Positions 34,201 through 38,810 of a stretch of 38,810 nt of DNA are shown one piece after another. Each line of letters opens with the position of its first letter. Position 1 is the stretch's first letter. Made by a program: the position numbers and the translations under genes. The stretch comes from Dipetalonema caudispina (lineage: Eukaryota; Nematoda; Chromadorea; Rhabditida; Onchocercidae). The stretch is taken from assembly GCA_013365325.1 (NCBI GenBank), contig JABVXV010000460.1, positions 1 through 38,810 on the forward strand, written 5' to 3'. The notes under the pieces are model-generated. The model saw nothing but the letters and a program-made list of their open reading frames with translations. It searched no databases and was not told the DNA's origin.

Positions 34201-34510
34201 TCAATCCTCTTACTGATATTGTTACTGAAGAATTGTTCAGTTAAAAATTTCAAAAAAATTTATAAATTGAAGGGAAAGAAAAAAGGAACGAAAACAATCG
34301 CAGTGATGCTGGTATTGTAGAGTATTTCGTTCTTTTTTTGTCGTTTATTTTCAATTTTTGGTTTTTATGAAATTTTAATTTATAAAATTTTTTTTTCTTT
34401 TTTCATTTGCAAATAATAATTTTATTTTTTTAGCATCCATATCCATCGGAAGATCAAAAAAAGCAACTTGCACATGAAACTGGCCTAACAATACTACAGG
34501 TTAATAATTG
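16744..34510 (+). CDS. unc-62: MEIS/Homothorax-family TALE homeobox transcription factor, partial at both ends (11 exons, 2 of them alternative)
   Basis: Joined exons give one open frame of about 476 codons (with exon 9b) or 425 (with 9a). In order: a Gly/Pro/Ala-rich N-terminal stretch (residues 1-50 of the visible part); the MEIS/PKNOX N-terminal domain, block A about 52-85 ([28 protein letters not shown]) and block B about 112-190 ([33 protein letters not shown]); a low-complexity linker; and the TALE homeodomain with the three-residue loop HPYPSED and LTILQVNNW of helix 3. Family knowledge: these nuclear proteins bind PBC homeodomain partners through the N-terminal domain and bind DNA jointly with PBC and Hox proteins. 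C. elegans UNC-62 acts in embryogenesis, neuronal migration and intestine. Missing: the initiator Met exon(s) to the left and, to the right, the FINARRR part of helix 3 and the C-terminus. PREP is less likely because of the CTPR and [10 protein letters not shown] matches to Meis. Confidence 0.95.
16932..17969 (+). other. unc-62: Intron 1 (1038 nt)
   Basis: GTAAAT to tttttgcag. Contains (TA)n near 17347-17361 and 17709-17728, GA repeats near 17390-17415, and a less AT-rich patch (about 17430-17660) that stands out from the homopolymer background. Confidence 0.9.
17970..18141 (+). CDS. unc-62: unc-62 exon 2: MEIS domain block A
   Basis: Completes the split Asn and reads [20 protein letters not shown], then PRDQNS, a Ser/Thr-rich insert ([13 protein letters not shown]), then [18 protein letters not shown]. 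Acceptor tttttgcag, donor ATG/GTTAGT. Vertebrate Meis has [18 protein letters not shown] followed by DVCSSESFNEDIAVFAKQ, so the core is strongly conserved and the Ser/Thr insert is the variable part. The exon carries the first half of the PBC-binding surface. Confidence 0.96.
18142..18522 (+). other. unc-62: Intron 2 (381 nt)
   Basis: GTTAGT to a long T tract and ttag. A CU-rich stretch lies at about 18267-18301. Confidence 0.92.
18523..18573 (+). CDS. unc-62: unc-62 exon 3: MEIS domain linker
   Basis: 51-nt exon of 17 whole codons, [17 protein letters not shown]. It corresponds to the Meis segment IRAEKPLFSSNPELDNL. The acceptor follows a long T tract (tttttttag); donor TTG/GTATGT. Phase 0 at both ends, so skipping would remove 17 residues without a frameshift. 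Confidence 0.94.
18756..18806 (+). CDS. unc-62: unc-62 exon 4: start of MEIS block B
   Basis: 51-nt exon of 17 whole codons, [17 protein letters not shown], almost identical to the Meis/Homothorax amphipathic helix [17 protein letters not shown] that contacts PBC proteins. Acceptor catttacag, donor AAG/GTTAAT. Symmetrical phase 0, like exon 3. The next intron is almost 4 kb. Confidence 0.97.
20969..20992 (+). repeat. Short inverted repeat (stem-loop) in intron 4
   Basis: TATACTGTA, six-base loop, TACAGTATA: perfect 9-bp arms. The ACTGTAT word recurs nearby (20972-20978 and about 21094-21100). Confidence 0.6.
21471..21479 (-). promoter_or_regulatory. Putative Meis/Pbx-type site (GATTGACAG on minus strand)
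   Basis: CTGTCAATC on the + strand reads GATTGACAG on the minus strand, nine of ten bases of the Pbx-Meis decamer. It sits in the 21360-21610 island of lower AT content in intron 4. Function is inferred. Confidence 0.3.
22799..22962 (+). CDS. unc-62: unc-62 exon 5: MEIS block B and start of linker
   Basis: Starts [20 protein letters not shown], then PMDIVGEER, the end of the conserved MEIS domain, then a Ser/Pro/Thr linker ([20 protein letters not shown]). Acceptor attttcag. The donor at 22963 (ATC GG/GTAATG) is set by the frame of exon 6. A second donor-like site, AG/GTAAGA at 22851, lies inside the exon; using it would shift the frame. Confidence 0.95.
23138..23219 (+). CDS. unc-62: unc-62 exon 6: linker
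   Basis: Joins GG/C to make Gly, then reads [20 protein letters not shown] and AVSSGHD, with donor GAT/GTAAGT. Acceptor ttttctag after a 175-nt intron. No domain: a Pro/Gln/Ser-rich linker. It is supported by phase (2 to 0), good splice sites and a coding-like base composition unlike the flanking introns. Confidence 0.86.
25328..25353 (+). repeat. 10-bp perfect inverted repeat in intron 6
   Basis: AAAATAGCCT, loop TGCATT, AGGCTATTTT. Compact stem-loop, preceded by a GATGAT triplet repeat at about 25301-25312. Confidence 0.65.
26100..26118 (+). repeat. 8-bp inverted repeat with 3-nt loop
   Basis: AAACCATT-AGA-AATGGTTT. Small stem-loop in intron 6; may be chance. Confidence 0.4.
26925..27127 (+). 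CDS. unc-62: unc-62 exon 7: Ser/Ala-rich linker with a GC-rich core
   Basis: Acceptor attcttttcag; reads [16 protein letters not shown], a poly-Ala/Val run ([13 protein letters not shown]), then [33 protein letters not shown] and SSPSG, donor AG/GTATGC with a split Ser codon. It lies between the MEIS domain and the homeodomain and is probably disordered. The middle of the exon (about 27025-27085) is far more GC-rich than anything else in the window, uses CCC, GGG and CTG codons, and contains a perfect 10-bp inverted repeat. Confidence 0.9.
27055..27084 (+). other. unc-62: Stable GC hairpin inside coding exon 7
   Basis: GGGTGCCCCC, ten-base loop, GGGGGCACCC: a perfect 10-bp inverted repeat with nine G:C pairs out of ten, in a gene whose surroundings are about a quarter GC. 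It encodes [10 protein letters not shown]. In RNA it should fold very stably. Confidence 0.8.
27499..27599 (+). CDS. unc-62: unc-62 exon 8: linker, last constitutive exon before the alternative pair
   Basis: Completes Ser (AG/T), reads [20 protein letters not shown] then [13 protein letters not shown], and leaves one base (G) for the next codon. Acceptor aaatttacag, donor CAG/GTATTC. The G joins either exon 9b (GT AGC, Gly-Ser) or exon 9a (GT GAT, Gly-Asp) in frame, so both alternative exons accept the same phase. Confidence 0.9.
27600..29407 (+). other. unc-62: Intron 8, exon 8 to alternative exon 9b (1808 nt; 3433 nt when spliced to 9a)
   Basis: GTATTC to cacgtttacag. T-rich, no other exon seen. 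A single intronic TGCATG lies at 29273-29278, 130 nt before exon 9b. Confidence 0.88.
29273..29278 (+). promoter_or_regulatory. Putative Fox-1-family splicing site (UGCAUG) upstream of exon 9b
   Basis: Exact TGCATG, the RNA site of RBFOX/FOX-1/ASD-1 proteins. It is the only GCATG I found in the introns between exon 8 and exon 10. Family rule: upstream sites usually repress the following exon. Use here is inferred. Confidence 0.4.
29408..29745 (+). CDS. unc-62: unc-62 alternative exon 9b: long Q/T-rich linker plus canonical Meis-type homeodomain N-terminal half
   Basis: 112 whole codons after completing Gly. Begins [17 protein letters not shown], then a Gln/His run ([14 protein letters not shown]), then [13 protein letters not shown], and ends [14 protein letters not shown] + RAWLFHHLT. 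The last part matches the Meis homeodomain arm and helix 1 ([23 protein letters not shown]). Donor ACG/GTTAGT, phase 0, leads straight to HPYPSED of exon 10. The acceptor, gtaaacacgtttacag, has a poor pyrimidine tract, as expected of a regulated exon. Without splicing, the frame runs 17 codons past the donor to a TAA at 29797. It corresponds to one of the two homeodomain exons (7a/7b) of C. elegans unc-62; the local labels 9a and 9b do not claim which. Confidence 0.93.
30014..30090 (+). repeat. Imperfect 40-bp direct repeat (2 copies)
   Basis: Copies begin GATATAGTAGTATGAGAAA (30014) and GATACAGTAGTATGAGAAA (30054) and continue with GGTACCGTATAAGT versus GATACCGTGCAAGT. About 270 nt downstream of exon 9b. 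Confidence 0.8.
30434..30476 (+). promoter_or_regulatory. CU-rich tract upstream of exon 9a
   Basis: Repeated CTCTCT/CCCTCTCTC followed by TTTCTTTCTCC, the kind of sequence bound by PTB-type proteins. About 560 nt before exon 9a. Splicing role inferred. Confidence 0.35.
31033..31217 (+). CDS. unc-62: unc-62 alternative exon 9a: acidic/Gly linker plus divergent homeodomain N-terminal half
   Basis: 61 whole codons after completing Gly: [35 protein letters not shown], then [16 protein letters not shown] + RAWLFQNLT. Donor ACT/GTAAGT, phase 0. It ends at the same homeodomain position as exon 9b, so it is an alternative version of the N-terminal arm and helix 1. RAWLF and LT are kept, but the basic KKRGIFP arm is replaced by RKVPKVFS. 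The acceptor at 31032 (gtgtttccag) is set by the frame; an upstream ttttttccag (AG at 30985-30986) would give a TAG within ten codons. The second homeodomain exon type is known in C. elegans unc-62. Confidence 0.92.
31880..31916 (+). promoter_or_regulatory. CU-rich tract downstream of exon 9a
   Basis: CCTCTCTCTCTCTCTCC followed by more CTCTCT and TTTCTC; mirrors the tract upstream of 9a. About 660 nt after the exon. Splicing role inferred. Confidence 0.35.
31948..32013 (+). repeat. Perfect 33-bp tandem duplication
   Basis: Two identical copies (31948-31980, 31981-32013) beginning TATCATGACTTATCAGCATA. A third partial TTATCATC follows. Recent duplication, judged from identity. Confidence 0.95.
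32058..32108 (+). repeat. (TG)n / TATG microsatellite
   Basis: ATGTGTGTG units interrupted by TATG and GCG, giving His/Thr frames on the other strand that are not genes. Confidence 0.9.
34434..34510 (+). CDS. unc-62: unc-62 exon 10: homeodomain TALE loop, helix 2 and start of helix 3
   Basis: Reads [17 protein letters not shown] then LTILQVNN, with TG of a split Trp codon before the donor GTAAGT. HPYPSE is the conserved TALE three-residue-extension loop, and QVNNW begins the recognition helix. Acceptor after a T tract (ttttttag). Phase 0 entry suits both 9a and 9b. The rest of helix 3 (expected FINARRR) must start with G completing Trp; I do not find it in the remaining 4.3 kb. Confidence 0.97.
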
Positions 34511-35196
34511 GTAAGTTTCTCTTTCATCAATTCAAATTTTTTAATTTCACCCTTCCTTCAATACTTGCATAACGAATGCTTCCACATTAATACAAAATAA
34601 TTTTACCGATATATTATTATTGGTTATTATTAAATATCGTATATGAAGATTTGGTCATTAATATGTATAATTTTTCGAATAATTTCTTGCTACCGTAATC
34701 TTAGTATTCAATGTACACTCAACGTTAAATCATACTAATATATTCTAAATAACTTTTAATTTAAAAAAAAAGACTGATTTTTCTTTTTACCATACAACTA
34801 TATCAATATATTATTACTAAATATCATATATGAAAATTTAATAATTAATAAGTATATAAATGGTAATTTTTTTTTCTTTTCATTAATTTTTAAAAATTAA
34901 GATTTTATTTTATATCAATAATATGAAGTTAAAATTATTTTTTTCACACATTAAAAATTAAAAATAAATGTATTTTGAGAATAAGAAATTTATATTAAAA
35001 TAACTTAAAATTCTTTTCTATTCATTACAAATTAATATTTAACAATTTATACATATTTAACAGGGAAAAAAAATTTTTTTTTTTTTTTTTTTTTTTTGAA
35101 CAGAAGGTATAGATGATGCCATTAGGATAATGAAAATGAATGGTTATATGATCATATGTTAATTACTTGTTACCATAATATCTATCTTCTCTTTTT

Positions 35197-35236
<40 letters not shown>

Positions 35237-38200
35237 CAACCAATAACCGGGTTTTTCATCTATAATTCTCATCTCTTCTTATCTCTCTTTCATAAATTTC
35301 TTCCTATTATGGTGTAATAAGTCGTGAAAGAAAAAAAAAAAGCAAAGATCATATTACTAAAATATATAGATGAGAAAATTTTCTCTTAATTTTTTTTTTT
35401 GAGAAATGAGGGAGCAAGTAGGTGAAAAAGAAATTATAGAAGAAAAAAAAAAAATTAAATGAAAAAAAAAAAAAAAAAAAAAAGGAAAGAATATAAATTG
35501 AAAAAAAAAAAAAAGAAGTTTAAAATAAATTTAAAATAATGATGAAAATATTTGAAATATATCATCATTAAGTAAGCCAAAAGTATTTATGAGAAATATA
35601 TGAAAATGAAATTTTTTTTAAAAGAAAAAAAAATTTTGTCTATCAAATTTTATCTTTTTTTTTTTTTTTTTTTCAAATTTTTTTTTATTAAAAAAAAAAA
35701 TTAAAATTATTTTTTTTTTTTTTTTCTTGCTATTATTTTTGATTACTTTATTTTTACATTCCTGTACATCTTTTTCTTTGATTTTATTTCATATCATTTC
35801 AATCATTTCATTTTTTTTTTTTGATCTTATATTTAGTTGTAAAAATTTCCCAATGTATTTTTTGCATCTTTTTTTTTTTTTGTTTCATTTATTAGCCATT
35901 TTTATAGATTAATTTAATGCATTATTATAAATCGTTTATCGAAATTGGATGCTACTAAGAGATTATCCGATTTAAAGCAATTTAATACCATATAATTTGG
36001 GGTTAATTGTATTATATGATTATCTTTCACTGAACAGATTTATGCAATTATGATAATAATTTTTCAAATTGCATATGAAAAGTATAAATAAATAGATATC
36101 TTTTTGTTTTTTTAATTAATTTCATACATTTTAAATTCCTGATTTCAGTTCTTTTTTAAAGTTTACTTATATGTTACAGAAAGATTTTTTTTTTCATTTC
36201 TATCATTAAAATTCATAAATTTTAAACAATTACTATTGATAAACTGTTTTTGTTTCTTGATTTGAAATTTTATATACAAAAATTTACTTATTTATTCATT
36301 TTCGAGACATTCAAAAATTTGTTAAAATTGATTGCTTTTAAAGATTGATTTGCTGAAGCTAATAGTGGAGTGAATAATTATCCTATTATACGGTACATAG
36401 AGTGCTAAAGCCTTGTTGAATTGAAGTGGTATACATTAGTTGTTGGGCTATTTTCCACACCGATCTCAATTATTCGATGCATTTATATCCTAATAATTAT
36501 TTGATCCCATTTTGAATAATGGATAAACAGATGAATAGCTATTACTTTTCCGCTTATTTCAGATCAAAAATGTTACTTTATTTATTGATTAAAAAGAAAG
36601 GAACAGGGAGAAATATACATGTTTAAATGATGAAATTAATTTAAGAAAAAGAAATTTAGAAAATTTTAACTTTTTTTTCATCAAAAATTTGATAAAAAAA
36701 AAGTTTGAGAATTTTTACTTTATCAGCAAAATACGATCTGGCAACAGTTAATGACTACAAAAGTAAGCAGAAAACAGCATCGCAAATAGATTAATCAAAC
36801 TATTGATAAAATAGGATTAAATTTTGAATTTAATTTAATCGTTGATACATTCTTCACTTCTCAAAAATATATTGTCATTCACTATTTTAAATTCCAGAAA
36901 TATCCCAGAAATACCGGAATATATTTAAATAATATAACCAATTTGTTAAGAATTTTTAATGGGTTAGAAAAAGTTATGCATATATACCAGAAATATTGGA
37001 AATATATTCAAATAATATAAGTAATTTATCAAAGATGATTTCTTTTCAAGATCATTTTGTAATTTCTTATAAATTTACCAGCAAATTTGTAAAAATATAT
37101 AATTTATCATTTGATTACACTTCATATTTTATTGATTAATTATGAGGAAAGAAAGCACATGACGGAATTTTTTAAAAAAAAAAAAAAAAGAAAAGTAATA
37201 AAGAAATCAATCATATCGTTTGCCATTTCATTTTCTTTAGCTTTTTCTTTTTTTTCCTTTTTTTCTTTTTTTATTTTTTGGAAAAATAAAATTGACTTCA
37301 AATTTATTTTTTGTACAATTTCTTTTCGTTTTATTACTTTATTGACATCTGTAAGGGACAGAATAGTTATGTGATATTATATTATGATATTGATTTATTG
37401 CATTATTAAGAATGACCATGGAATTAAAATTATTCATTAAAATGGTTCAAATTGACATACTGATTAGTTATTTTATCATCATATTTGATTTGAAATCTTA
37501 TTTGAATTGCTATTCTATTTTATTTGAAATTTTCGACTACATAAAAAATATCTGTTTCCTCTATAGTTAAAATATTTTGATGTTCTACAACTAATTATTG
37601 ATGATTACATACAAATAAGATCATAATTACAAGTATCAGAATGGAATTAAAAAAGGAAGTATTGAAACTAGTTTATTTAATTATTACTGTACTTATATTA
37701 TTTCACTCCTTCTATTTGCTTCATTCTTTCTTCGTGTTATTTTATTATTTTGAATTTTTGTTGTTAAAATTACAAAAATATAGTGTAAAATTATATAGGA
37801 AAGCATGTGATAATTATTATGTTTGGTTTTAATTTTTTTTTTTTTTTTTAAAAGAGACCGACAATTTTACCTTTTTTTTTTTACCATTTGAATTGCATGC
37901 AAATTACATTTCAATCGCTTTCGTTAAGTTAACTTTAGAAATTCTAGCGAAATTTTACTAGCAAAAAAAAAAAAAAGGAGAAAATTAGCAATTAATACTA
38001 AAGATATTTATAAATCTATCAAAAAAAAAAAAAAAAAAAATTTTTGAGTAATGATTAAATTAATAGTTCTGTTTATTAATTTTCCATTTAGCGAATATTT
38101 TTTTTTTTTTTTTGTTGCTATACTTTTTGGGAGTTTTGATATTATATTTTCCAGCAAATTTTTACAATTAAATTGCTGATCGTATTACCTATAATATATT

Positions 38201-38524
38201 ATCAGTTTGTATAGATTTTTTTTTTGATTATTGTAAACATACTTTGTAACACATAAGTTTTCTAATTTATTGAATTACTTTAGGACTAATCCTTTTCATT
38301 TCTTTGTCCTTATTAAATTTTATTGAAATCATTTATTCCTTTTTTACAAAAATTTTCTCAATCAAATCTCTATAGTTTCAAGCAATTCTTACTGTATTGA
38401 TTTTAATTTGCCTTACTTTTTTTTCCAGTTTTTCTTCTTTAGGGAAATTTTATTATAATATTTTTTTTGGCGTACATTTACCAAACTTTCATGTTTTTTT
38501 ACTTCATTTTTTTACGTTTTATAC

Positions 38525-38526
<2 letters not shown>
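34511..38526 (+). other. unc-62: Start of the intron after exon 10; no exon found
   Basis: Begins GTAAGT. T-rich, with many homopolymers (T38 at 35199-35236) and two diverged local duplications: about 34608-34675 with 34804-34865, and 36905-36950 with 36987-37033. I looked for a segment encoding the rest of helix 3 (FINARRR) after an AG and found none, so the intron runs past the window. Confidence 0.75.

Positions 38527-38810
<284 letters not shown>

Larger units (their letters stand above)
31218..34433 (+). other. unc-62: Intron 9, exon 9a to exon 10 (3216 nt; 4688 nt from exon 9b)
   Basis: GTAAGT to a T tract and ttag. Holds a CU-rich tract (31880-31916), a perfect 33-bp tandem duplication (31948-32013), a (TG)n run (about 32058-32108) and homopolymers. 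No further exon seen. Confidence 0.88.

Overview
The window is eukaryotic, very AT-rich (roughly three quarters A+T by eye) and full of homopolymers and microsatellites. It holds one recognisable gene, on the + strand: the central part of a MEIS/Homothorax-family TALE homeobox gene. Its protein matches the MEIS/PREP (PKNOX) N-terminal PBC-interaction domain and the TALE homeodomain. Two alternative exons encode the first half of the homeodomain, which is the known arrangement of the nematode gene unc-62 (exons 7a/7b of C. elegans). I therefore read this as a nematode unc-62 orthologue. The AT-richness, long low-complexity introns and TTTCAG-type acceptors fit a parasitic (perhaps spirurid) nematode, but the species cannot be fixed from the sequence.

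Layout. 1-16743: no exon I can defend. It holds a 45-bp tandem repeat at the left edge, many micro- and minisatellites, a G-rich minisatellite, a purine-to-pyrimidine switch near 7.4 kb, a decayed ~300-bp tandem duplication (9.7-10.3 kb) and a perfect Pbx-Meis type site at 14.6 kb. It probably contains the start of the gene, its promoters and a long first intron. 16744-34510: eleven exons, ten of them in any one mRNA, spliced at GT-AG sites in one continuous frame (about 476 or 425 codons visible). 34511-38810: the next intron, ending in a long (ATT)n array. The last homeodomain exon (FINARRR-type recognition helix) and the 3' end lie beyond the window.

How it works. Exons 1-5 encode the conserved MEIS domain that binds PBC homeodomain partners (CEH-20/Exd/Pbx). 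Exons 6-8 encode a low-complexity Ser/Ala/Pro/Gln linker. Exon 9b (29408-29745) or 9a (31033-31217) then supplies the N-terminal arm and helix 1 of the homeodomain, and exon 10 supplies the TALE loop, helix 2 and the start of helix 3. Reading frame enforces the choice: using both exons, or neither, gives a frameshift and an early stop. The surrounding introns carry candidate control elements: one intronic TGCATG before 9b, CU-rich tracts on both sides of 9a, and a decoy acceptor in front of 9a. No second protein gene, tRNA, rRNA, CRISPR array or transposase was found.
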